Positions 34,845 to 47,669 of a stretch of 64,000 bases of DNA are shown here, in pieces. A model generated the notes under the pieces. That model did no database searches. It was not told where the DNA came from and saw nothing but the letters and a program-made list of their open reading frames with translations. How positions within the stretch are numbered: position 1 is the stretch's first letter; each line of letters opens with the position of its first letter. Source of the DNA: Gossypium raimondii (Eukaryota > Streptophyta > Magnoliopsida > Malvales > Malvaceae); assembly GCF_025698545.1 (NCBI RefSeq), contig NC_068569.1:248001-312000 (forward strand), in the 5' to 3' direction. A program made the translations under genes and the position numbers.

Positions 34845-37800
34845 TCAAAAATTGTGAAGCTTCATCAGTTTATGTAGGGTTTCTGGATAGAATTTCCTAG
34901 CAAATAGGTAGCATGGTCGTCGGACACCGTTCCATAGGCAGGCCTGTACCTGCTCTTCTCTCTATGAATCCACAACCAGAATTAATTTCAGAATCTAGTA
35001 ATCTTTACCTATTCAGAAGCATTTAAAATGCATACCTTTTCATCACTTGTTACATGCACACTCAACTCAATTGACTGCAAAATTATGATATAAAATTTGT
35101 CAAGTTCATTCCTACTATTACACTTTATCCATACATTAGGATCAAGTGGTTGAAAATAAAGAGATAAGCAGTATTACCGTAATATTCTTCAGTAGCTCGT
35201 ATGTAACATCCCGAGCCCTATAGGATTTAGGGTGCCACTTTCTCTCAGACCAGTCAACATGTGTTACTGACCAGTTCGCAATACCACCAGGATCTATAAT
35301 CTGTTGGCACAGATATTAAATACCTCATTAGGATAAGCACAAGTGAAAAATAAGAAATATGATTCGGACCGTGATTCTTACATGGAAAAAAGTTGGCAAG
35401 TAATGTTCATCAGCAATGCAATTTTTGCCATCAAAACCACGCTGTAATAATCAAGAACATGAATTACAATTTACAACTAGTGAGTGGCATGAATCATAGA
35501 CATATTCATAGAGTGTCAATTCTCTAATCCATGAATCAAAGAGACTTCTCTTTGATTCAAACCAGTGCAACTACATTTTAAGATCAAATTCACCTTGCAG
35601 TAATCGCGGAACCTTGAGTAGTAAAGACTGTCAGCCATAACTACCAGAGCATGCTGCCGCCTGATTGAGAACCACTGCACAATTCACTCATTAGATTTGC
35701 CACAACAAGACATTTTCATAACAAAAGGCTTTCTTTTCTACTACAGGTAACATATAATAAGCAGATTTAACTGTGGTAAAGTTCATCTCCACATCCGAGC
35801 TACAGATTTCCATTTAGATTGATCTATAGTATCGCATATTCATCTAAATAAATCGATTCAGACATACCTGCGCACCCTTTCTGAAGTCTTTCTTTTCTAC
35901 TACAGGTAACATGTGCTTTGAGTACCTACCATGTCCATGTGGTCCAGGATCGAAAAAGCTGGCAAAAAAGCCAAGGAGGAGGTGATGAACAAGTCAAACA
36001 AGGGCAAATGGTGCAAGAACTCCATCACATGTTCATGTAGATGAAAGTGTGTGCAATACTCTGAAGATTTCCTTACCAGTCAACGAAACTCATATTAGCA
36101 TGCATCAGATAGTCATAGACATAGTCAAAACTATGCAAGGGAATACAACTGCAATGTCAAAATCCATGCTTCAGATTTTGATAACAGCTTAAGTCAAAAG
36201 CAATAAAATCCTTGGAGGGTAAGCGAGACAAAGTATATTTACCTTTCAGAAAGTAACACAAACTGTTGGTTATCTGGATCTTTTAGAGCATGTGCCAACA
36301 ACCTTCTCTCTGCATCAACCATAGAAATTTTCCCCCACCCAACCTACAAATTCAGTAAATCCGAGAATTAATACTTCACCAAATTGTGAAATACAGTAAA
36401 TACTAATAAATATGATTAGCAGCTCATTAAATGACACGAGATGTTTCATGTCAATAATTACAGTAGTCAAATGACACGGTAAGTGCTAAGATCACATCTT
36501 TTCATTGTACTTTATATTCCAAGAGATTTTCCTAAATGCAAATAATGTTGGACAATAAATTATGACAGACCTCGTAAAGCAGAAACATGGAGAGAGACAG
36601 ACCTTATCACTGTGAATTTCTCGGTTAAGAAAGTAACGGCTCACATGAACTGGTTGTTCTTTTGATGCGTGAACATAAACAGAAAACTTCCCCTCATGTC
36701 CCTGCCAGGAAAAACAAGGGAACTATTGATAAAGATACAAGGGAAATAACATCTTAAAAAAGTACCTCAAAACCACAAATATAAGCTGAGCAGACACAAT
36801 ATCTGGAGGCATATAAAACAGGAAACCTGCCTTTTTCTGTTTCCACCTTAGCATTTCTATCCAATCATAATATGCCAGATTGATATCACTAAAACTTTCA
36901 CCACACGCATTAAATCATATTAACATCCACAATCAACAAAGGAAATTCTTTTCACTACAATGAAATACCTATGACTTATTTATATTAGATAATGCCTTGA
37001 CATTTAATCTGATTTAAACCAGTCATCCAGCCTTCCCTTTCTATTGACATGTAGCATAAAATAGCTTCAGTCCCTCGTCGAACTCAACCATTTTAGTTTT
37101 TCTACTTCTAAATCTAGTTCATGACCTGAAATGATTCTTAATTCCCATCTTGAGGTTATAAATAACAAATATTGACACCTTCAGATGATGATCTTAAATA
37201 TACAGATCACACATGCAAACATCATTCTGATGCAGCATAAAAACACCTACGGAAAATGTTTCTGAAAATACCCTGGAAAATATTATGAAAAACCCTTATC
37301 AATTTCCACATAGGGTCCAGTGGTTCGTATCTGTCCTACTATCTGCGGCATCAATCTTTGAGAAACCTCCAGTAGTTAATATCATTACTGGCACTAACCA
37401 AGAAATTTCCAGTCAAAAAGAAAGGAAGAAAAGATCCTAAAGAATCCAAACTATATAGTTATCGTAAGCAAGCTGCTCCAAGACAACAATCTTCTCCTCC
37501 AATTAATGGTACAGATAAATGGCAGCTCTACAACCCAGAGTTCTTGTTTCACCACCTAACATTATGGTCCGGGCCCTAAATCTCTACTAGGTTTTCCTAG
37601 CTGCCACAACTGAGATGTTATGGCTACGTATGTATAATATTTCTCCTGTAAGGCCTCGCCCTTCATCCAAGGTTTCTCAACTAAAAAAATTTGCCAATTT
37701 TGTATAAATACCAAAATCTATACATTAATGAATAAACAAATACAAATCACTCCGGGAGAAAGAAGAAAAAACTGATACTAAATAGGCAGGGTACTTGAGA

Positions 37801-38412
37801 CCTGCTCACAAAAAGTGTTATTTCTTCCTTAGCAAACATCCTTTACATGGTAGATTTTGCATGCTATCCATCCAAACCTTTTATACAAGACCAGACCTTG
37901 AATGAATTTCTTCCCAATACATCAGTTCATGAAAGGGGAGTTCAAGGATAATAACCATGACACTAAATGGGATAAGAAAATATATACGAAGTACATGAAG
38001 AGTTCAGATTTTAGAGAAGAAAAACAAACTAGCAGCCGAAAAGGAAATAACTTACACAGAAGAACCTATCCCAAAGCTTCTCGAAAGGCAGTGAACTTGG
38101 AGTTAAGAACATGAATGCAATTTTAGAATATTTAGGCTGGATGCGAGGTATATGCAAAATATCCCTAAAAACCACCTTAGATGCAAACTCCTCATCAGTT
38201 AGTTCCCTTGCAGGAGAAGGTAGAGGCCGATCAGTAACGGCCTTGCAACCTTTAGAAGAAAATACGTAGCAAGCAGCATCGCCATGTGGTGGATAGATAT
38301 AAGAACAAGCTAGAAAAAGGCTGACTAACGAAACGAAGAAAATAATCCATACGGGCCTCTTCAAAGCAGGGCGGTGGCTAGACCCTGGCAACATCTGCAT
38401 ATCACCACCCAT
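34845..38412 (-). CDS. GT14 family glycosyltransferase (BC10 / core-2/I-branching-like, DUF266)
   Basis: Minus-strand exons: 38412-38056, 36701-36603, 36343-36243, 36148-36077, 35958-35868, 35674-35594, 35441-35382, 35300-35178, 35074-35036 and 34961-34845, in frame to 379 residues. A short cytosolic tail (MGGDMQMLPGSSHRPALKRP) precedes one membrane anchor at about 19-40, the type II layout of Golgi glycosyltransferases. The catalytic region shows KIAFMFLTPSSLPFEKLWDR, GHEGKFSVYVHASKEQPVHV, FVLLSESCIPLHSFDYVYDY and ADEHYLPTFFH, all typical of plant DUF266/GT14 proteins. Rice BC10 acts in cell-wall and arabinogalactan-protein glycosylation; the acceptor here is unknown. It best recalls Arabidopsis At5g57270/At4g25870. 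Intron 1 is 1,354 bp, and a 5' UTR intron with a donor near 38972 is likely. The last exon diverges just after its start but keeps NGVRRPCYLFARKFYPETL. Confidence 0.9.
35729..35753. repeat. 25-bp intronic copy of GT14 exon 5 sequence
   Basis: These 25 bases are identical to 35888-35912 inside exon 5, 159 bp away in the same orientation. The copy lies in the intron between exons 5 and 6 and looks like a small local duplication. Confidence 0.8.
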
Positions 38413-40148
38413 GCTGCCTTTATCTAGTACAAACACCAAAGCTTTATATTCATGTGATTCTCTCTCAAAAAAAGAGAGTAAGCAAACAGCAACCAACCAG
38501 GGATTCTTCAATTGATCAATGGACTGTGATCTGGGAAAGCAAACCACAGGTAAAAGCGTCAGTATTTGTGACAAAGTATCAAGTCCATGAGATCAAAATC
38601 AAAACTTGGGTCGTAAGTGGCGACTTGAATACCCAATGAAACAAACCCCATCAAATCCTTAACCTTAAAACTTGGGTAATGGAATTATAACTTTTTTTAA
38701 TAAGAAACTCCAAAATTGATCTTCGGTTTTACTTGGGAAATGAGTAAAGAATGCAAAACAGATATATGGCGTAAATAGACCAAACACAGCATCTTTCAAC
38801 AATTTCCAACAAAAATCAGGAGAAAAGCCAATACAAACCAATGACCTCGTTGGTCCAACCTAGCGCTCACAGTACTCTCACCCCAAAAAGTGATAAAATA
38901 TGAAACTAAATCATTTCCTTAAAAGAAACACACAAAATGAAGCAGCAACTGAAAGAATGAGAGAAGCAAGTACCTGAAGAATGGAGCTGATTGAAGAAAT
39001 TGAAAGAGATCTTAAAACTCGCTAATTCCAAAGACGTTAAGATCTAGGGTAGACAGAGCATGAAACAAGAAAAAAGAGAAAGGAAAGATTTTGTGCTGGT
39101 GTGTGAGTATATAAGATTAGGCTCTGTAAAACGGGCTTTTTGTTGTTGTTGTTGTTGTTTCTTTAGAGGATTCGGTTTTGTGCTTGTGTCTGGGTTCTTC
39201 CTTTGATTTTGTACTAGCTATATTATTTTGTACTTTATGAGTTTTGTAGTGTTGTTAGTGAGAAGAGAGGAAGAACAGGGTCGAAGAAGAAGCTTCCGGG
39301 GACTAAATGACTGCCAATTCACCCAACATAAGCAAGATTGTAGCTATAATCCGAATCCAGGACGGGAGTTTTTAAGGTGAAGGTGAGTGGCGCTGGATCA
39401 AGTGTTGTGTTGTTTTTATGTGCGTATCGAAGTTTAAAGCTGCTTGCTTTTTGGCTTTTGGCTTTTGGCTTTTAGGATCAACTGTCAATGCATTGCCGCT
39501 TTACAAGCGCGTGTAGTTTCCCGCCAACTCAACCAATAATGCAATCCCTCACAAATACACACTGTTTTTACCAAAAAATATATTTTCCTATTTTATAATT
39601 AATAAACTTTTTTTTATTTGTTTTTGTTTTTTTTAAGGTACTTCATTAGTATGTTGTATGATTTTCATGTGCACACATACATTCTATCATAAAATACATC
39701 ATCTTAGTAAAAAGTTTTTAAGGAAAAAATAGCTAATTCTTGAATCATTTTTCCTTTTCTATTTACAGCCACTTTTCAAATCTCATATTGTACTAAAATC
39801 TTTCATAATTAATTTTGAAAAGAAAATTAAAATTAAATTATTTTAGAAAAGGAAATCAAACATCCTTACAAAAACAATGATTTTCATGAAGAATTGAAAA
39901 ATGAAATGTTGCAACATAAAGAGATTAGAATTCAATGCTTTATTCAATCTGGTGGCCCACAAAGAAATTAGGAAATCATCAATTAACCACAATCCATAAT
40001 TTTGTACCCAGAAAATGAAAATTCCCAACGCAACACAGAGCCATAAATATTTGTTGGTATACATGTTTGTCCAACTTAAAAATAATAATACTTTACAAAT
40101 TAATTAAGAGATAAATACAAAAATAAATGATAAGACGTTTGGCATAAA
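38413..40148. other. GT14 leader/promoter and spacer
   Basis: Contains the inferred 5' UTR exon (about 38973-39120), a GTT microsatellite at 39141-39161, a promoter-like tract to about 39500, then AT-rich spacer. No coding region was seen. Confidence 0.5.
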
Positions 40149-40297
40149 GCAAGAGAGAGCAAAGGTGAATCAAGAACAACTTGCCGAAAGATTAAATGAA
40201 AGCCGGGTAATATTAAATGAAAGCCGGCTAATCACCTATTACCTTTGACGTAAATCCGGCAAGTCATTCTTGACTCAAACCCCCACTCTCTCTCTTT
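40149..40297 (-). ncRNA. MIR169: MIR169 microRNA precursor
   Basis: On the minus strand a foldback of about 149 nt carries a miR169-like mature strand on its 5' arm at 40277-40257. It starts TGAGTCAAGAATG and ends ACTTGCCG. The star strand at 40185-40165 reads GGCAAGTTGTTC then TTGATTCAC. The two arms pair over about 17 of 20 positions plus G:U, and the stem extends through GAGAGAG/CTCTCTC at its base. miR169 is known to sit on the 5' arm and to direct cleavage of NF-YA transcripts. The mature strand differs from Arabidopsis miR169d at position 5 (C to U) and position 10 (G to A). The loop of about 70 nt holds a 21-bp tandem duplication. A TATA box lies about 80 bp upstream. The pairing was judged by eye. 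Confidence 0.85.
40191..40232. repeat. 21-bp tandem duplication in the MIR169 loop
   Basis: ATTAAATGAAAGCCGG followed by GTAAT and then by CTAAT, two adjacent copies differing at one base. Confidence 0.8.
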
Positions 40298-40359
40298 CCA
40301 TGCAACAATGCCCTTCATTGACGCTGCATGCCTATGCCTTCCACCATTGCTAATATCAC

Positions 40360-40369
40360 CTATTTATAG
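40360..40369 (-). promoter_or_regulatory. TATA box of the MIR169 gene
   Basis: The minus strand reads CTATAAATAG, about 80 bp upstream of the mature miR169 strand. It predicts a transcription start near 40330-40338, just ahead of the hairpin, as is usual for plant MIR genes. Confidence 0.6.
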
Positions 40370-41704
40370 ATAGACATGGTTGACTATATAACACGGACCT
40401 CTCATCTTACGACCTTTTCAAGCATCAATTTTGTACTCCCCTCCTTATCTGTTTACTCCAACTTTGCTCATTTCTTTCTCACATTTCCTCTTTTCCTTTT
40501 TCATGTCATCCATTTAAATATAAAAAATATAGCAAAAAGTTAAAGATTTCTCATGAGCTTTTTTATTAGTTAAATTAACTGTTAAGTTAATTATTTAATT
40601 TAGCATTTATTAAATCGGAAGTGTCGCGAATTAAATTCAATATATATTTATATTCATATATTGTTGCAGTAGTTTAAATGTATTTATCCTTATATAGAAA
40701 ATATTAATAAATCTATTTAATATATAATACAAAAGCAAAATGATACTTAATTGCCATCCACTGGGATAAAATTGAGCATTGTGGGAATCGAACCATTGGA
40801 AAGATAGGGGCTGAAAAAGTGACATGTTCAAATGGGAATTTCTTCCTTTCTTTTTCAATATTACTTGCATCACAATGATGATTACTTTATTAAACATTTG
40901 AATTATTGGATTAATTTTTAAAATTTAATTGAGATAGAAATAATGGGATAAAAGGAGGCAAAGTGTTTTTTAGTATCATGTTAAATTAGTGCAGAAGCAT
41001 TTACTACGCTTCTTTTAAACTCGAAAACTATATTACATGTCGGATTCCTTTTTCTACATCGAGGTGGACTGACTGCATTGCACCAACAAATAGAATTTGT
41101 GAATTGATAATTCAACATTTTTGTCCCACTTGTGTTAATAATTGATTGGTTCCATCATTGTTGGACCACCAATAAACGTAAAACAATCGAGCACTAGGTC
41201 AATGCCCAAATACAAGCTTAAGGAGTTGCAGCCCGTATCTTAATGGAAGCCTTTGCATTGTTGTAACGGTAGCATAACTAATAAATGATTAAGTTTTGAA
41301 CTAATATTTGATATATTGTTTGACTTTACAAATAAATTTAAAATTTGACAACTATCCTTTAACCTATACTAAATATTTTTAAAAATATTCATAACAATTT
41401 TTTAGAGTTATTTATGGGATAATAAACAAACACAAGTGTAAGGTTTTATTAATAATTTTAAATATTAACAACATTTTAGAATTCACTAATGTTGGCCAAT
41501 GACTACCAGCGCAAGCAAGAGAGATAAGGCAATCACCATCAGTGGACAGAAAATCAAGCAAATGAGTCATGATTTACTGTTCTAGTATTTGAATATAAAT
41601 TTCAACCTCACATATACTAACTTGTATACTTTATATATATATATCATTACAATAAATGTTACAGACAAAACAACACATTCAAAGTACCTGAGACCAAACA
41701 TTTT
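40370..41704. other. intergenic, MIR169 promoter side and HMA 3' side
   Basis: AT-rich with no gene seen. A B-box-like GGTTCGATTCC on the minus strand near 40785-40795 is not part of a foldable tRNA. Confidence 0.5.
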
Positions 41705-44700
41705 CTATTCAGTGACGATTTCTGTTAAACCAGATCTAAAATGTCCGTGCTTACCACAACATTCTTTCATATAGCTCTTGCAACAACCACCCATTTCTCT
41801 CTTCTCCACACTCATACAAGCTTGCGCTGTCTCATGGCTTGTGTTCATTGGAATGTCTATGGCAGTGTGAGGTGACTCCCAATAATCTGTAAAACACTTG
41901 TTTGAATAAGGATGAGCCTCTGGTTTCGGGCTCTCTAAACAACTATGCTCTACAAAGGTTCCTAAAGTTTGACGGTCAGTATGGTTTCCACCACAAGTGG
42001 AATGACACTGATCAGCTTTTGTCCCTTGCTGATTAGACGAATGATGGCAGTGCTTTTCCCCTAACTTGCCATGGCTTGAACAACATTTACTGGGCAAATT
42101 GTGAGCCTCAATCTTGTGATTGACTATGTTACAGCTTCCCTGGTCACAATGCTTCATTTCACGTGTCCCTGTTGACTCTGTACATTTGTTGCTCCCACAT
42201 GAATTTGAAGATGCATCTGAATTGGAAGGGTTAGATTGACATCTAGAGGCACAGCTACGGGAGGAACATTTTTGGGGCTCACATGCCTTTTGGACCTTTT
42301 TGTCTATACTAGAATGTTCATGGTTATGAGATGAATGGCAATGACTGGTGTTACATCCTTGCTTGTCTTTATGTGATGCAGCTGAAGATTTGCTACATTT
42401 TCCAGCATGCTTGTGTGTTCCGTGTAAAAGGAGCATGCTATTGAAGATCACCAACAAGCATGTGCCAACGTCGGCAAGAACAGCTGCCCATACAAGTGGA
42501 TGACCAGCAAATGCCAGTGCAAGAATAGCCACCTTAGTACTGATTGACAAAATTACGTTCTGAATCACTTTCCTATGAGCTTTTCTCGCGAGTCGGATAG
42601 CTTTTGGTATCTTTCTAATGTCATTTGACATGAGAATTACATGACCTGTCTCTGTTGCAAGTGCTGAACCCGAAATGCCCATTGAGATGCCAATATCAGC
42701 TGTAGCAAGTGCAGGTGCATCATTGATGCCGTCTCCAAGCATTGCTGTTGGCCCCTCTTTCTTAAACTCTTCAACTATTCTTGCCTTGTCTTGGGGAAGA
42801 AGGTCTGCATGGATCACATCTAGACTATTCCCCAGCTGCAAGTTCCTGCCATGTTATTCTCTACTAACAAATGAAGGCAAAAAGTACAAGACATGAGTTG
42901 TAGATTGGAAGTGCACCTGTTCTTGTACATGTATGGCTGCTGCTTGATTGTCTCCTGTAAGCATAGCAGTCTTGATCCCCATTGACTTGAGCTCATTTAC
43001 TGCTTCTGCAGCCCCAGTTCGGCAAGCATCCGAAAGACTGAAGATTCCAGCAGGGGTTGCCCCACAAAATACATATCCAATGGTCTTTCCTTCCATCATA
43101 TTACCTTCTACATTCGGAGCTATATACATAACAATACTCAAATTAGAATATGAACTCAGAATTATAAAATGGATTATTGATCAATAATGCTATGAACAGG
43201 GGTGGGTGTCCACTGATTAAATAAGGTGAAGCAATAGCTTTCACCTGTTCCATGGGCTCTCACTGATACTTTTCTGCTCCCAATGTAAATATCTCTTCCA
43301 TCAATTCTCCCGTAAATACCTTCGCCAGGGAAATTTTGATAATCCTCCACAGTTTCAGGCTTTGGTTCAATTGAATGTGATCTTCCATATTCTATAAGTG
43401 CAGCTGCCATTGGATGACTTGACTTACTCTCTATGCTTGAAACCCTTCAAAAATAATGTAACATAATGATTGAAAATCTTAACTGAGCCACTTTTATTTT
43501 ATTACATGTTGCTCTCTGTCTTAATCGTAAATTCACTACATTATTCATAGAAAATGTCTCAAAGCCCGTACCAGTAAAGCAATGAATTGAAGCTTATATC
43601 TTGGCAGAGAGATCGAAAATTGGTCACAACAAATTCACCCCTGGTAAGTGTACCAGTTTTATCAAAAGCTGTGATCTTGATGTTGGAAAGAATTTCGAGA
43701 TAGTCACCCCCTTTAACCAAAAGCCCCGATGTTGCAGCTTTTGTAAGTGTACAAAAGCTGGCAACAGGAGTGGAAAGTATAAGCGCACATGGACATGCAC
43801 TCACCAACACGACCAGTGCCAAGTGAAACCAGTGGCGAAGGTTATGCACTCTAAATGCAGCTGGAATCACAGCGATGGCGACTGATACAACTATAATTGC
43901 TGCAAATAAGTTGAGTAGTATTATTATGTTTGCATTTTAGAAAGATGGAAATTGATACAAAAAAAAAAAAAAAACCTAACCTGGGGTGTAGAACTGGGCA
44001 CATTTGTCTATGAATCTTTGGGTGGTGGATTTGCTATTCTGAGCTTCTTCCACCAGCTTTGCCATTTTAGCTACTACACAGTCTTCTGCCACAGCAGTAG
44101 TTTTAACACTAATGTAACCTACATTATCATTATATATAGAAATTAGAAGCAGCCATTGAGCACCAAAAGTGATGGAATGTAGGTACCATTTAAATTAATG
44201 GTGCCAGCCCAGACAGTTGAGTCCTTTTGTTTGGAAACAGGAAGCGATTCACCGGTGAGGGTTTTCTCATCCACTTCACAATTCCCATCTACAACGATTC
44301 CATCAATGGGTATGACTTCACCCGCCTTAACAGCCAGGACAGTGTTCAATTTGACTTCATCCACATCCACTTCTTCTCCACTCTCGGCAATGACCGCTTT
44401 TTGAGGACTCATACTCATCAATGACGACATAACAGCAGTTGCCTGAGACATCAGGCAATGCATGGTGTGAGATAGGAGGTTGGAATTTGTGTAAGATGAT
44501 AGGTACATTCACAGTGGTGAGAGAGGCAAACCTTATGGCTTGCTCTTGACTCAAGCCATTCCGCAATGGTGAAGAGGAAGACTATGGTGGCAGCTTCAGT
44601 GTAGTCTTTCATTGCAATGCTCCCTATCACTGACAAAACAAAAAACAGATACTGTTTAAGACCAAGTTATTACACATAATTCTTTGTTATCATATTTTTT

Positions 44701-47669
44701 TAAAACGAGTTTCTACGTATGTTCCTTAAAGAATACTGTTAAAATGTTTACTGAATGTTTCATGTAGTATAATTTTGGACTCATGCCTGTAACAATGGGC
44801 CAAGTCTGACTTCAAACTTATTATTATGATTTAAAATGGATTAATCAAATATCAATTTAAAATATATTTTCAATAATTAAATAAATAAATTTTCACATTT
44901 TTAATGTTTATTTATATAAAAAAAAGTATATCAAACATGTAGTAATTCGAATCAAAATGACCAACCCATAACGTATTATATTTAAAATTTCACATGGTAT
45001 TAGGTGATTTTCAATGATTTAATTCAAGTAATGAATGAAATAAATTGGGAATTTCCTTAATGATACTGAAACATCTATTTTGGAATGAAGGCTACTTCCC
45101 AATTAACAAACAACAAAAGTAGCCTAAGGTTGAAAGGAGCATTATGCCAAAGCAAGATAAAGTTACATTAAAGGGAAAAAGGACGAAAGAGTAACAACTA
45201 ATGGCAATGGACTGTCTCAAGGGACTCAAATTCTACAGTTTTCTTTTTCTTTTATAGAAAGAAACTAAAATCTCTAGTAAATCTCTTCCTTGAAGAACTG
45301 GCAATTCATTATATGTAAATGGAATAATACGTAGACTATGCCTATGACGGTGGCTTTGAAAATTGTTGTCTTCTTTTCTAAGGAAAACGTATCTTTATAT
45401 ATTTTGTGGATATAAAGTATCTTTCTTTTTTCCCTTTTTTGATAAAGTATTTGTCAAATTAAAGACCGCAAGAAAATAAAGGGAACAATAACTTAAAATT
45501 CAACCCGACTTCAAATTTTAATTAAAAAGAAAGAACAATCAAAACTCAAACTATACGTGCATTTGATATATATATATTTTTGAATTTTCGATTGTCATAG
45601 GGCAAGTTTCCATGGGGAACAAATTAAAGAACTTTTGGGCACGTGCATATCAATTCATATAATTTGAATGGGTTACAAAAAAAAAAAGGCAAGTCAAAAG
45701 AGGGGGGCAACATTAGCTTTACTTGCATTTGGACTCCACCTCAAAAAGTGCCTTATCTCATGTAATGCAGTACTATTACCACAATGAAGCAAAGCCACCA
45801 CTAAGTTTTATGATTTTGTTGCATGCACTACTGTTATACATATTTGATTTTAATTTTTAAAAAATATATTTGATAAGATCCTTTAGGGTTATGTATTAGA
45901 CAACTTCATTTAGATGAATCTCAAATGCATAAAATTCATAATTAAATCATCATCATCATCCTAAAAGGGAGAAATTACTTCCACCCTTTTTTATTCTCAT
46001 CTCTTTCTCCTTTTGAGAAGCTCCTTCGTTATTATTCTGATCACATAACATGAATCAGTTGTGTTAATTGATAACCAGATTTCTTGAATCAGCTCTCTTT
46101 TCTTCTTATTTCCTATAAATGTTTGAGTTTTTTTCTATATTACAACTGGAAACAATTAAAAGAAAGAGGAAGAAGATGTTTGTTTTGATGGGTAATAAAC
46201 TAGTAGGAGCTTCTTAAAAAGATGAGAATAAAAAGGGTTGCTGTGTATAATAGGAAATGGCATAATAAAATTTTGGGTCAATAAAAAGTTGCCAACTAGC
46301 CTAAGATGCCACGTCAAATCTCGTGTAATTTCATGTGTGCGAATCAGTTTATTCTAAATCCAAAATTCGGATTTTTATTCTCTATAAGATTTACTTGTAT
46401 ATGGAATCAATACGTAGCTAACCCTCCAAATTATAAATTCTCATTATCTCTTTTATTAAAAAAATAAATTACTTCTCATATATTAAATAAATATTAAATT
46501 AATTTTTAAAAATTTTATTCATTTCTATTATTAAAATCTGAATAATTAAATAGTTACACATGACGTGTTAGGTATAACTCAGATTGACGTACAAAAATTA
46601 ATTTTTAACCATAAAATAAATAATTTTTTAAGAAAATAATCAAATTACTATTTAATCTAAGACTAATTTATTTTTTAATAAAAAAATGCAACCTACTTCT
46701 CTCCCCTACTTTTTACTCCATAATAAAAGCACATATCCAAACAAATAAATAAAGCATACACGTATCCTATATCCTGCATATGCCCAAATAATGAATGACC
46801 CATCGAAGGAAAATAGACATTATGATTTGTATGATAAAAGAAGATGGCATCAAACTATAATAAGTAAGTAAGGAATGACCCTTTACGCCATCTGTGGTTT
46901 TATCTCTCGGCCGGTTTCTGGCCTGTTGTTTGTCTGTTTTTCAAAGAGAAAGTAGTTGTATTTTTTTGGTTAAAGAAAAAGAAATAATACCTGCTATTAG
47001 CATGAGAATGTTGATATCCAGCCTGAAATTGGTGATAGCAGCATAACCCTTCAAAAGAATGGGGCAGATACCAATAACCACCGCTCCCACCGCCACCCAT
47101 TGTAAAGGACGGTAGACATACTTGAAAAACGATATCAAAAGTAGCAACCCACAAGCCATTGCAAAAGGACTTGGCCATTTCTTTTGGTACTTTATCTCCC
47201 CATGTGCTCTCACATTTGCTTCCAGTCTTGCTTGATTTAGAGCCTTTACTGTTAAAAAAAAATAACACCTAATTTCGTAACAAATTCTAAAAAAGAAACG
47301 CTTAGTGTGGTCCTCTTAGCATTCCATACTGGGGCCTGAGGGCACTCAACTCGCTACAATATCTTTCTTGACTCAACCTAACATACCCCTTTTTCCATTA
47401 AAAAAGGGTGGCCAATTATTACTTTTCAGAAATCAACTTGGTAAATATATTGTAATAAGAATACTTGTTGAGGGTTTACCAATTTGAAGCTGAGACACAA
47501 GGAGATTGTCGTGAACAACAATGACAGTTCTTGTAGGAACAATCACAGATACTTGTTTCACTCCTTCAAGGGGTTTCAATATGTTTTCTATCAGCGGAAC
47601 CTCAGAGGAACAACATAGTCCCAACACGTCGAAGTAACTCCTCTGCAGTTTTTTCTTATTTGCAGCCAT
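41705..47669 (-). CDS. HMA2: P1B-type Zn/Cd-transporting ATPase, HMA2/3/4 group
   Basis: Minus-strand exons: 47669-47480, 47248-46991, 44629-44532, 44442-44187, 44118-43981, 43899-43572, 43444-43245, 43119-42917 and 42835-41705, in frame to 933 residues. The N-terminal metal-binding domain has the GLCCSSE di-Cys motif (Cys19-20) typical of plant Zn/Cd pumps. Later come TGES in the actuator loop, the CPC membrane site (about 349-351), the phosphorylation motif DKTGTLTR (Asp about 393), SHP and GDGINDAP. The last 240 residues are rich in Cys-Cys and His-x-His, a cytosolic metal-binding tail. The protein exports or sequesters Zn2+ and Cd2+ at the plasma membrane (HMA2/4) or tonoplast (HMA3). The tail is shorter than Arabidopsis HMA4 and lacks its poly-His end. 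Intron 2 is 2.36 kb. The exact orthologue among HMA2/3/4 is unsettled, and the symbol is provisional. Confidence 0.92.
44630..46990 (-). other. large intron 2 of the HMA gene
   Basis: 2,361 bp of AT-rich sequence between exons 2 and 3. No ORF, terminal inverted repeat or LTR was recognised, so the cause of its size is not apparent. Confidence 0.6.

Noticed and set aside
40741-40830. tRNA-like B box (GGTTCGATTCC) on the minus strand
   Set aside because: The bases around it do not form a T-stem, and no acceptor, D or anticodon arms are present.
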